Assembly (NCBI GenBank): GCA_036796435.1
Contig: DAIRCY010000025.1
Span: 1-30,056, forward strand
Direction: 5' to 3'
DNA length: 30,056 nucleotides
Source: JAJYVT01 sp036796435
GTDB lineage: Bacteria; Actinomycetota; Acidimicrobiia; Acidimicrobiales; RAAP-2
Part shown: positions 1-6,728 of the stretch, piece by piece
Position numbering within the stretch: position 1 is the first letter of the stretch
Layout of the letters: each line of letters opens with the position of its first letter
Program-made: the position numbers and the translations under genes
The notes under the pieces: generated by a model
What the model was told of the DNA's origin: nothing
The model's input: the letters and a program-made list of their open reading frames with translations, nothing else
Database searches by the model: none

Positions 1-396
1 CAGGGTGTAGCGGTTGTCGGTCTGCTGGACGATCCCGGTCACGATGTCGCCTTCGCGCCCGGCGTACTCCTCGTACTTCATGTCCCGCTCGACCTCGCGG
101 ATCCGCTGGAGGATCACCTGCTTGGCGGTCTGCGCGGCGATACGGCCGAAGTCGTCGGGGGTGTCGTCCCACTCGTTGACGACGTTCCCTTCCTCGTCGA
201 GCTCCTGTCCGTAGACGCGGATCTCGCCGGACTCCGGGTCGATCGTGACCACCGCCTCTTCTGCTGCGTCGGGGCGGCGCTTGTACGCCGCGACGAGCGC
301 GTTCGCCAGCGCGTCGAGCAACGTCTCGACGGAGATCCCCTTGTCGCGCGCGATCTGGCCCAGCGCGTCGAGGAATTCGAAGTTGGTCTTGCTCAT
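1..396 (-). CDS. nusA: Transcription termination/antitermination factor NusA, N-terminal part (cut by window edge)
   Basis: NusA binds RNA polymerase and nascent RNA and modulates pausing, termination and antitermination. The visible 132 residues cover the N-terminal RNA-polymerase-binding domain (opening MSKTNFEFLDALGQIARDKG, then a stretch with LANALVAAYKRRPDAAE) and the first strand of the S1 domain (REGDIVTGIVQQTDNRYTL). The rest lies beyond base 1. The start ATG overlaps the rimP stop as ATGA, which indicates translational coupling, and a GAGAGAGGG-like ribosome site lies about 12 bases upstream. The rimP-nusA order is conserved in bacteria. Identification rests on sequence resemblance plus this context. 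Confidence 0.95.
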   Translation of the reverse strand, partial: MSKTNFEFLDALGQIARDKGISVETLLDALANALVAAYKRRPDAAEEAVVTIDPESGEIRVYGQELDEEGNVVNEWDDTPDDFGRIAAQTAKQVILQRIREVERDMKYEEYAGREGDIVTGIVQQTDNRYTL

Positions 397-929
397 GACG
401 TCGTGGCCCTCTCTCTGCCCTTCGGCGCGCCCTTCGGCGCCTTGGCCCGGCTGGGGGACGGCGCCGGCGTGGCGCCCCACTCGAAGACGGTGCGTGCCCG
501 CTCGATCTCGCCGTAGGCGACGCGAGAGGAGCCGCCCGGCACCTCTGGCCCGTCGAGCCGCACGCCCTCGTCGTCGGCCTCTGCGAGCCGTCCCTGGAGA
601 CGGCGCACGTCGCCGCTCCCGGGGACGAGCCGCACCGAGACGGTCTCTCCGAGGGCGCGGGCGAAGTGTGCAGGACGGCGCAGCCGGCGCTCGAGGCCCG
701 GGCTCGACACCTCGAGGGTGTAGCGACCGGGCAGCGGGTCGAGGTGGTCGAGGGCGCCGGACACCGCGCGGTTCGCCTCCGCGAGCGCGTCGAGGTCCAC
801 ACCCCCTTCGCGGTCGACGGTGACGCGGACGGTGGCGCCCGTCAGTTCGACGTCGACGAGTTCGAGCCCGAGCGCGTCCACGACCGGCGAGAGCTCGCCG
901 TACAGCATCTCCGCGACTTCTCCAGCCAC
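393..929 (-). CDS. rimP: Ribosome maturation factor RimP
   Basis: RimP is a cytoplasmic factor that assists maturation of the 30S subunit. The 178-residue product has the family layout: an N-terminal alpha/beta domain (ELVDVELTGATVRVTVDREGGV), the hallmark segment YTLEVSSPGLERRLRRPAHF near residues 90-110, then a C-terminal SH3-like domain. The last 20 residues are a basic, low-complexity tail (KAPKGAPKGRER). The start chosen is GTG, preceded by AAGGGAGG eight bases upstream, a strong Shine-Dalgarno site. It is first in its transcript and overlaps nusA by four bases. A structured leader and a good promoter lie between it and proS. Confidence 0.93.
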   Translation of the reverse strand: MAGEVAEMLYGELSPVVDALGLELVDVELTGATVRVTVDREGGVDLDALAEANRAVSGALDHLDPLPGRYTLEVSSPGLERRLRRPAHFARALGETVSVRLVPGSGDVRRLQGRLAEADDEGVRLDGPEVPGGSSRVAYGEIERARTVFEWGATPAPSPSRAKAPKGAPKGRERATTS

Positions 930-1012
930 CCGCCGGCACCTCCCTTCGTCACTCGACCCTCGTCTGCGCTTGCTCCTCCCCCGGCCCGGCGTGCGTCGGC
1001 CCGGCCGGCCCT

Positions 1013-1082
1013 ACCGGTCCCCTTCAAGACGAAAGCGTGGGCAGCGGCCCACGCTTTCAACAGGTCCTGCAATGAGACCGGA
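1013..1082 (-). promoter_or_regulatory. Structured 5' leader of rimP-nusA: nested hairpin
   Basis: A perfect 12-bp inverted repeat (GAAAGCGTGGGC at 1031-1042, its complement at 1047-1058) encloses a 4-base loop. A 6-bp outer pair, CCGGTC at 1014-1019 with GACCGG at 1076-1081, could enclose it. The element lies downstream of the extended -10 promoter and about 85 bases before the rimP ribosome site, so it should be in the rimP mRNA leader. On the minus strand the stem is followed by CTTTCGTCTTG, not a strong U run. It could be an attenuator, an RNA-stability element, or a terminator for upstream proS transcripts. No tRNA fold is visible here, unlike the metY tRNA upstream of rimP in E. coli. 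Confidence 0.6.
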
Positions 1083-1092
1083 CAGCGCAACG

Positions 1093-1101
1093 AGTATACC
1101 A
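1093..1101 (-). promoter_or_regulatory. Extended -10 promoter for rimP-nusA
   Basis: On the minus strand this reads TGGTATACT: a TGn extension directly before TATACT, close to the housekeeping sigma consensus and the best -10 match I noticed in the window. No consensus -35 is apparent, which is usual for extended -10 promoters. The predicted start near base 1086 gives a leader of about 155 bases before rimP. Confidence 0.6.
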
Positions 1102-1137
1102 ACCCCCGCACAGGGGACGCCCGTCGGCGACGGCGGC

Positions 1138-2598
1138 TCAGTACGACCGGCCGACCACCGCGACGAGGTCCTCGTCGGGCTGGCCGGGGGCGGCGAGGCC
1201 CCCGTCGTCGCGCTGGAGGCAGCGCACGGTGAGCCCCTCGCCGGCCAGCTGGGTCTCGCCCTCGTCCCCGACACCCCGCCAGGCGAGGCGCGCGAACCCG
1301 GACGACCCCGCATCGACGGCCTCGGCGACCGAGCCGGCCGACACCGTCCGTGCCTCGCGGAAGGCGAGCGCCTCGTCCCAAAGATCCTTCGCCGCCTGGC
1401 GACAGACCCTGTCCACCGCGTCCGCGGCGCCGCCGAGGGCGACGGTGTCCTTCGTGCGCAGGTGGCGCGCCACCACCGTCACGTTGCCCTCGGCCAGGTC
1501 ACGCGGACCGACCTCGATGCGGACGGGCACCCCCTTCAGCTCCCAGTCCACGGTGCGGCGACCGAAGCCGGTGTCCGTCCGATCGTCGAGGTGCACGCGG
1601 CGCCCCGCCCGGCGGAGGTCGTCGGCGATCGCCGCCGCTGCCTTTTGGACCGCGTCGTCCTCCCGGACGCACACCACGACCACCTCGACCGGCGCGAGCG
1701 CGGGAGGCAGGCGGAGGCCGAAGTCGTCGCCGTGCGCCATGATCAACGCCCCGATGAGGCGGGTCGACGCGCCCCACGACGTCTGCCACACGTAGCGCAG
1801 CTCGCCGGTCGCGTCGGAGTACTGGGTCCCGAAGACCTTGGCGAAGTTCTGGCCGAGCTCGTGGCTCGTCCCCATCTGCAGCGCCTTGCCGTCCCCCATC
1901 ATCGCTTCGCACGTCCAGGTCCGCACCGCCCCGGCGAACCGCTCGCGTGCGGTCTTGTGGCCCACGAGCACCGGGATCGCCGCGACCTCCCCCATGGTGT
2001 CGCGGTAGACGTCGGTCAAGATGCGCAACGCGTAGTCGCGCGCGTCGGCTTCGTCCACGTGCGCGGTGTGTCCCTCCTGCCACAGGAACTCCGAGGTGCG
2101 CAGGAACAGCCGGGTGCGCATCTCCCAGCGCACGACGTTGCACCACTGGTTGAGCAGGAGCGGGAGGTCGCGGTGGCTCTGGATCCACTTCGCGAAGAAG
2201 TGGTTGATCACCGTCTCGCTGGTCGGCCGCACGACCACGGGCTCTTCGAGCTCGCGCCCCCCGCCGCGGGTGACCACCCACAGCTCGGGGTCGAAGCCCT
2301 CGACGTGCTCGGCCTCGAGCCGCATGAACGCCTCGGGGATGAAGAGGGGGAAGTACGCGTTGTGGGCGCCGGCTGCCTTGATCCGCTCGTCGAGAGCGGC
2401 CTGCAGCCGCTCCCAGATCTCGTAGCCCCACGGCCTGATGACCATCGAGCCCCGGACGGGCCCGTTCTCGGCCATCTCGGCGAGCGCGACGACCTCCTGG
2501 TACCAGCGTGGGAAGTCCTCGGCGCGAGGCGTCAGCGCGCCCTTCGCGCCCTTCGCGCCCTTCTCCGGCCGTTCAGCGTCGGGGTCGGCGGCGGTCAT
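1138..2598 (-). CDS. proS: Prolyl-tRNA synthetase, archaeal/eukaryotic-like type (no editing insertion)
   Basis: This cytoplasmic class II synthetase charges tRNA(Pro). The 486 residues start with a short KGAKGAKGAL repeat (a 9-bp DNA repeat), then DFPRWYQEVVALAEMAENGP and RPWGYEIWERLQAALDERIK (motif 1 region). Motif 2 is seen as RWEMRTRLFLRTSEFLWQEG and motif 3 as GASTRLIGALIMAHGDD, followed by the anticodon-binding domain (VRIEVGPRDLAEGNVTVVARH). Length and motifs fit ProS type 3, which lacks the large INS editing domain of the E. coli type. Base spacing to ispG is 85, and a TACGCT hexamer upstream suggests its own promoter. The synthetase call is firm; the subtype is inferred from length and motif style. 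Confidence 0.95.
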   Translation of the reverse strand: MTAADPDAERPEKGAKGAKGALTPRAEDFPRWYQEVVALAEMAENGPVRGSMVIRPWGYEIWERLQAALDERIKAAGAHNAYFPLFIPEAFMRLEAEHVEGFDPELWVVTRGGGRELEEPVVVRPTSETVINHFFAKWIQSHRDLPLLLNQWCNVVRWEMRTRLFLRTSEFLWQEGHTAHVDEADARDYALRILTDVYRDTMGEVAAIPVLVGHKTARERFAGAVRTWTCEAMMGDGKALQMGTSHELGQNFAKVFGTQYSDATGELRYVWQTSWGASTRLIGALIMAHGDDFGLRLPPALAPVEVVVVCVREDDAVQKAAAAIADDLRRAGRRVHLDDRTDTGFGRRTVDWELKGVPVRIEVGPRDLAEGNVTVVARHLRTKDTVALGGAADAVDRVCRQAAKDLWDEALAFREARTVSAGSVAEAVDAGSSGFARLAWRGVGDEGETQLAGEGLTVRCLQRDDGGLAAPGQPDEDLVAVVGRSY

Positions 2599-2606
2599 GG
2601 GGGGCG

Positions 2607-2612
2607 AGCGTA
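2607..2612 (-). promoter_or_regulatory. Candidate -10 element of proS (TACGCT)
   Basis: Minus-strand TACGCT ends nine bases before the proS ATG. The bases between are C-rich with no Shine-Dalgarno site, so a transcript from here would have almost no leader. It is one of a series of TAnnnT hexamers in this position across the window. Confidence 0.4.
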
Positions 2613-2683
2613 GTGGGGTGGAGCGAGGGCTCCGCTGCTGGACGACGCGGCCGGTGGCGCAGGAGTGGCCGGTGGCGCAGGAG

Positions 2684-3928
2684 TCAGCCGGCGGCGCCGG
2701 CGTCGCTCACGCGCCTGCGGATGCGGTCCACCCGCACCTCGGACGCGTTCGGGTCGGCCCCCTTTTCGTCGAGGAGCTCCCTGCGGTCCGCCTCGGCCTC
2801 GGCTTCGGCCGACGAGTCCGCCGCCGCGAGCCTCGCCTCGACCCCTTCGGCCACGAGCCGCTCGGCCTCCTCGACGAGGGCGGCGACCATCTCGGACTCG
2901 GGGACCACTCGCACGATCTTTCCCCGGATGAACAGGTGGCCCTTCTGCTTGCCCGCCGCGATGCCGATGTCGGCGCTGCGCGCCTCTCCCGGTCCGTTGA
3001 CGACGCATCCCATCACCGCGACCTGGATCGGCAGGTTCCGGTCCTCGAGCGCGGCCTGGGCCTCCTTGGCAACCGCGATGACGTCCACCTGCGCGCGACC
3101 GCACGAGGGGCAGGCGATCAGGTCGAGCCCCTTGCGCTCGCGGAGCCCGAGCGACTCGAGAAGCTGGCGACCCGCACGTGCCTCTTCGACCGGGTCGGCG
3201 GTGAGCGAGTAGCGGATGGTGTCGCCGATGCCCTCTGCGAGGAGGGCCCCGATGCCGGCCGTGCCCTTGACCAGGCCCGCCGGCGGCGGGCCGGCCTCGG
3301 TCACCCCGAGGTGGAGGGGGTGGTCGAAGGTCTCCGACGCAAGGCGGTAGGCCGCGATCATCAGCGCCACCGACGACGCCTTCACGGAGATCTTCACGTC
3401 CGTGAAGTCGACCTCCTCGAAGAAGGCGAGCTCCATCTTCGCCGACTCGACCAGGGCCTCGGGAGTGGCGCCGCCGTACTTCTTGTACAGGTCCGGGTGG
3501 AGCGAGCCCGCGTTCACCCCGATGCGGATCGGGACGCCGCGGTCCTTCGCCTCCGAGGCGACGAGCTTGATCTCTGACTCCTTGCGCAGGTTCCCCGGGT
3601 TGAGGCGCAAGCCGTGCACGCCGGCGTCGAGGGCGGCGAGCGCCATCTCGTAGTGGAAGTGGATGTCGGCAACGATCGGGACCGGCGAGCGCGGCACGAT
3701 CCGTGCGAGGCCTTCCGCCGCCGCTTCCTCGTTGCAGGTGCACCGCACGATGTCCGCTCCGGCGGCAGCGAGCGCGTAGATCTGGGCCAGCGTGCCGTCC
3801 ACATCCGCGGTCTTCGTCGTCGTCATCGACTGGACCGACACAGGTGCGCCGCCTCCGATCGCGACATCTCCCACGTGGATCTGGCGGGTCATGCGGCGGG
3901 GGGTCAGCAGGTCGGACGAGTGCTCCAT
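2684..3928 (-). CDS. ispG: 4-hydroxy-3-methylbut-2-en-1-yl diphosphate synthase (GcpE)
   Basis: IspG is the [4Fe-4S] enzyme that converts MEcPP to HMBPP, the penultimate MEP-pathway step. The 414 residues contain the TIM-barrel opening (TRQIHVGDVAIGGGAPVSVQ), the segment VADIHFHYEMALAALDAGVH, and the cluster ligands C273 and C276 (ACPSCGRAQ), C308 (MGCVVNGPGE) and E315, matching the usual spacing. The tail after about residue 360 is longer than usual and rich in Glu/Ala/Arg. The start ATG has GGAAGG only two bases away. An in-frame ATG at codon 13 would also leave the domain intact. Together with dxr two genes upstream it supplies isoprenoid precursors. Confidence 0.95.
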   Translation of the reverse strand: MEHSSDLLTPRRMTRQIHVGDVAIGGGAPVSVQSMTTTKTADVDGTLAQIYALAAAGADIVRCTCNEEAAAEGLARIVPRSPVPIVADIHFHYEMALAALDAGVHGLRLNPGNLRKESEIKLVASEAKDRGVPIRIGVNAGSLHPDLYKKYGGATPEALVESAKMELAFFEEVDFTDVKISVKASSVALMIAAYRLASETFDHPLHLGVTEAGPPPAGLVKGTAGIGALLAEGIGDTIRYSLTADPVEEARAGRQLLESLGLRERKGLDLIACPSCGRAQVDVIAVAKEAQAALEDRNLPIQVAVMGCVVNGPGEARSADIGIAAGKQKGHLFIRGKIVRVVPESEMVAALVEEAERLVAEGVEARLAAADSSAEAEAEADRRELLDEKGADPNASEVRVDRIRRRVSDAGAAG

Positions 3929-4009
3929 CGCCTTCCATTCTGCCGGAAGGAGGGGCCCGGGCGTGCACCGGGGCGGTCGTGCACCTGGACGGCCCGATCG
4001 GACGTTCGA

Positions 4010-5365
4010 TCAGCCGAAGGGGTTCGCGATCGGGTGGGCGATGTCGAGGAAGAGCGCGGATCCCACGACGAGCACCAGCAACGCCATGAAGGTGTATGCG
4101 ACGGGGAGCAACTTCGCGACGTCCGCCCGGTAGTAGGGGCGGCCCCGCCGGGTGCGCACCCGTTCGTAGAGCGCGATGGCGACGTGGCCGCCGTCGAGCG
4201 GGAGCATCGGGAGCATGTTCAAAAGCCCGAGCGTGATGTTGAGCGCGACGAGGATGGTGATGAAGTAGAACGCCCCCTTCGCCTCGGCCTGGGTGGCGAT
4301 GCGGGCGACGCCCACGACGGAGGAAAGCCGGTTCGACTTGGCCGGGTTGGCCGCGGCCCTGCTCGCCGCCTTTGTGCTCGTCACCTGGTGGAAGAGCGAG
4401 GTGAGACCGCCCGGCGAGAACGCGTGGCCGATCCCGAGCACCGTGAGACGGGTGATGCTCCCGACGTCGCGGGCCGCCCAGGCGGCCGCGTCCCAGGGGT
4501 TCTTGGAGCTGAAGACGGTCACCGGGTTCGTCCCGACGCCGATCAGCCACCGGACCTTCCCCGTCCCCCTCCCGAGGACCTCCTGGCCGGCTGTCTTCCC
4601 CCTTTCGACGACGTGACCCGCCTGCGGGCGGACGGTGAGCGTCTCGCGCCGCGCGCCGCGCTCGACCACGACGCGCACCGGACGACCGCTCGACGACTGG
4701 ATCGCCGCGGAGAGCTGTGTGGTCGTGGTCACCTTCTTCCCGTCGACCGACAGGATCGTGTCGCCTTGCTTCATCCCCGCGGCCTGGGCGGCGGTGCGCG
4801 CGTGGCCCGCCCATTTCGTGAACCCCGCGACCGTGACCTTTGTGCCCGCCGGCACGCCGACCGCCAGCGCAAGGACGAGGGCGAGGACGAGCGCCAGGAC
4901 GTAGTGCATGACCGAGCCCGCGCTCGCGACGAGGATCCGTCGGTGGAAGGGCTGCTGGCGGTAGGTGCGAGGCTCGTCGGCAGGGTCGATCTCCTCCATG
5001 TTGCTCATCCCGGGGATCTTCACGTAGGCCCCTGCGAGGATCGGCTTGAACCCGTACTCCGTCTCGCCGAAACGGTGCGACCACAGCCGCGGTCCGAAGC
5101 CGATGAAGAACTCGGTCACCTTCATGTGGCTCCACTTGGCGGTCAGGTAGTGGCCGAGCTCGTGGAAGACGACGATGAGCACGAGCGCCACGATGAAGAG
5201 GAGGAGAGGGCCGAGCCCCGCCGCGAGGAACGCCGCGACGATCACGGCCACCGCCACGACGAGGCGCACGAGGGACCCGGTCGCTGAACCGCTCGGGGAA
5301 GGACGGCCCACGGGCTCGTACGGACCGCGGCGGGGCGCGTCGTCGGGCGCCCCGGGGGAGCCCAT
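4010..5365 (-). CDS. rseP: M50 membrane metalloprotease (site-2 protease, RseP/Rip1-like)
   Basis: This integral membrane zinc protease is of the family that cleaves transmembrane anti-sigma factors and similar substrates. The 451 residues have a Pro/Gly-rich cytosolic start, a hydrophobic segment near 33-67 running into the zinc motif HELGH (68-72), a second membrane segment near 138-160, a PDZ domain (MKQGDTILSVDGKKVTTTTQ), and a C-terminal membrane pair with the third-ligand motif MLPMLPLDGGH. The start ATG overlaps the dxr stop as TGATG. The dxr-protease-ispG order is the same as in Mycobacterium tuberculosis, where the protease is Rip1. The substrate here is unknown. Confidence 0.93.
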   Translation of the reverse strand: MGSPGAPDDAPRRGPYEPVGRPSPSGSATGSLVRLVVAVAVIVAAFLAAGLGPLLLFIVALVLIVVFHELGHYLTAKWSHMKVTEFFIGFGPRLWSHRFGETEYGFKPILAGAYVKIPGMSNMEEIDPADEPRTYRQQPFHRRILVASAGSVMHYVLALVLALVLALAVGVPAGTKVTVAGFTKWAGHARTAAQAAGMKQGDTILSVDGKKVTTTTQLSAAIQSSSGRPVRVVVERGARRETLTVRPQAGHVVERGKTAGQEVLGRGTGKVRWLIGVGTNPVTVFSSKNPWDAAAWAARDVGSITRLTVLGIGHAFSPGGLTSLFHQVTSTKAASRAAANPAKSNRLSSVVGVARIATQAEAKGAFYFITILVALNITLGLLNMLPMLPLDGGHVAIALYERVRTRRGRPYYRADVAKLLPVAYTFMALLVLVVGSALFLDIAHPIANPFG

Positions 5366-6678
5366 CAGACGGTCGCCGCAAGCCGCCGGCCCACCGCGTC
5401 GGACGCGAGCTCCCGGGCGCGCCTGTCCGCGTCGAGCACGTCGCCGACCGAGTGCAGCGGCTGCCCGTCGCAGCGGTCCAGCACGGCGGCCACGACGTCG
5501 GCGATGCCGAGCCAGTCGAGCTGCCCGTCCAAGAAGGCGGCGACCGCCACCTCGTTGGCGGCGTTCAGCCAGGCGGGGGCGGGTCCCCCCGCGCGCCCTG
5601 CCGCGTAGGCGAGGTCGATGCAGGGGAAAGCGGAGCGGTCCGGGGGCTCGAAGGTGAGCGAGAGGGGCGATGCCCAGTCGATCGCCCCAAACGCGTGACC
5701 GAGCCGGGCCGGCCAGCCGAGCGCGTAGCCGATGGGGAGCCGCATGTCGGGGTGCGAGAGCTGCGCGATGGTCGAACCGTCGATCAGCTCGACCATCGAG
5801 TGGACGACGGACTGGGGATGGACGACGACGTCGATCCGGTCGAAGGGAAGGCCGAAGAGCTCGTGGGCCTCGATGACCTCGAGCCCCTTGTTCATGAGCG
5901 TCGAGGAGTCGATGGTGATCTTCGGCCCCATGTTCCACGTCGGGTGGCTGAGCGCGTCGGCGATGCCGACGGACTCGAGCTCGGCCCGCGACCGTCCGCG
6001 GAAGGGGCCGCCCGACGCGGTGACGAGCAGGCGCTTGACCGACGGGTAGACCATGCCGGCGGTGGTCCGCTCTTCGTCGGCCCCCGCGCCGGCCAGGTCG
6101 CCGGACGCGGGGTCCTCGTCTGCGCGATGGACGTCACCGCCAGCCGACAGGGGGTCGCCTGGCCCGACCCATCCCTTGCCGTCAGGGCGACGCCGGCGCG
6201 GCTCGACGACGGACAGGCACTGGTGGATCGCGCAGTGCTCGGAGTCGACCGGGACGATCTGCGCGCCGGGCGTCCGCCGTGCGCGCTGGACGACGGGCGC
6301 GCCCGCGATCAGCGACTCTTTGTTCGCGAGGGCGAGCCTGCGGCCGGACTCGAGCGCCGCGAGCGTGACGGGCAGCCCCGCGAAGCCGACGACCGCGTTG
6401 AGCACGACCTCCGCCGCGCCCGCCGCTGCGACCAGCCCTTCTTCGCCCGTCATGAGCTCGGTCCCTGACGGCAGGCGCGGCGCCAGTGCGCGCGCAGCGT
6501 CTGCGTCGCCGACGGCGACGAGCTCGGGACGGAGTCGCTGCGCCTGCGCCGCAAGCGTCTCCACGGAGCGTTGCGCGGCGATCGCGACCACGCGGTAGCG
6601 GTCGGGGGCAGCCTCGATGACGTCCACGGCCTGGGTTCCGATGGAGCCGGTCGAGCCCACCAGGCTCACGGTTTTCAC
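5365..6678 (-). CDS. dxr: 1-deoxy-D-xylulose 5-phosphate reductoisomerase with a large internal insertion
   Basis: Dxr makes MEP from DXP using NADPH. Recognisable parts are the nucleotide-binding start VSLVGSTGSIGTQAVDVI, LALANKESLIAG, the metal/substrate motif PVDSEHCAIHQCL (near 144-155), LLVTASGGPFRG, HPTWNMGPKITIDSS with TLMNKGLEVIEAHELF, and the C-terminal LNAANEVAVAAFLDGQ. Between residues about 158 and 212 lies a roughly 50-residue Gly/Asp/Arg-rich segment that related enzymes lack, giving 437 residues instead of about 390. I chose GTG at 6678, next to the conserved start of the fold. An ATG at 6732, overlapping the cdsA stop as ATGA, would add 18 residues and is a real alternative. 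Confidence 0.93.
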   Translation of the reverse strand: MKTVSLVGSTGSIGTQAVDVIEAAPDRYRVVAIAAQRSVETLAAQAQRLRPELVAVGDADAARALAPRLPSGTELMTGEEGLVAAAGAAEVVLNAVVGFAGLPVTLAALESGRRLALANKESLIAGAPVVQRARRTPGAQIVPVDSEHCAIHQCLSVVEPRRRRPDGKGWVGPGDPLSAGGDVHRADEDPASGDLAGAGADEERTTAGMVYPSVKRLLVTASGGPFRGRSRAELESVGIADALSHPTWNMGPKITIDSSTLMNKGLEVIEAHELFGLPFDRIDVVVHPQSVVHSMVELIDGSTIAQLSHPDMRLPIGYALGWPARLGHAFGAIDWASPLSLTFEPPDRSAFPCIDLAYAAGRAGGPAPAWLNAANEVAVAAFLDGQLDWLGIADVVAAVLDRCDGQPLHSVGDVLDADRRARELASDAVGRRLAATV

Positions 6679-6728
6679 CGTCCCAGCATGCCATCCGCCC
6701 TCAGAGCCGAGACACCGGCCCTCTGGGG

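Noticed and set aside
1013..1082. A tRNA gene upstream of rimP, as with metY in E. coli
   Set aside because: The hairpin does not extend to a cloverleaf; no T-loop GGTTCRA or acceptor stem with CCA is present.
820..2613. Long open frame on the plus strand opposite proS
   Set aside because: It lies antisense to a clearly recognisable synthetase, has Arg/Pro/His-biased composition typical of high-G+C antisense frames, and matches no family I know. Similar frames opposite ispG, the M50 protease, cdsA and rpsB were rejected for the same reason.
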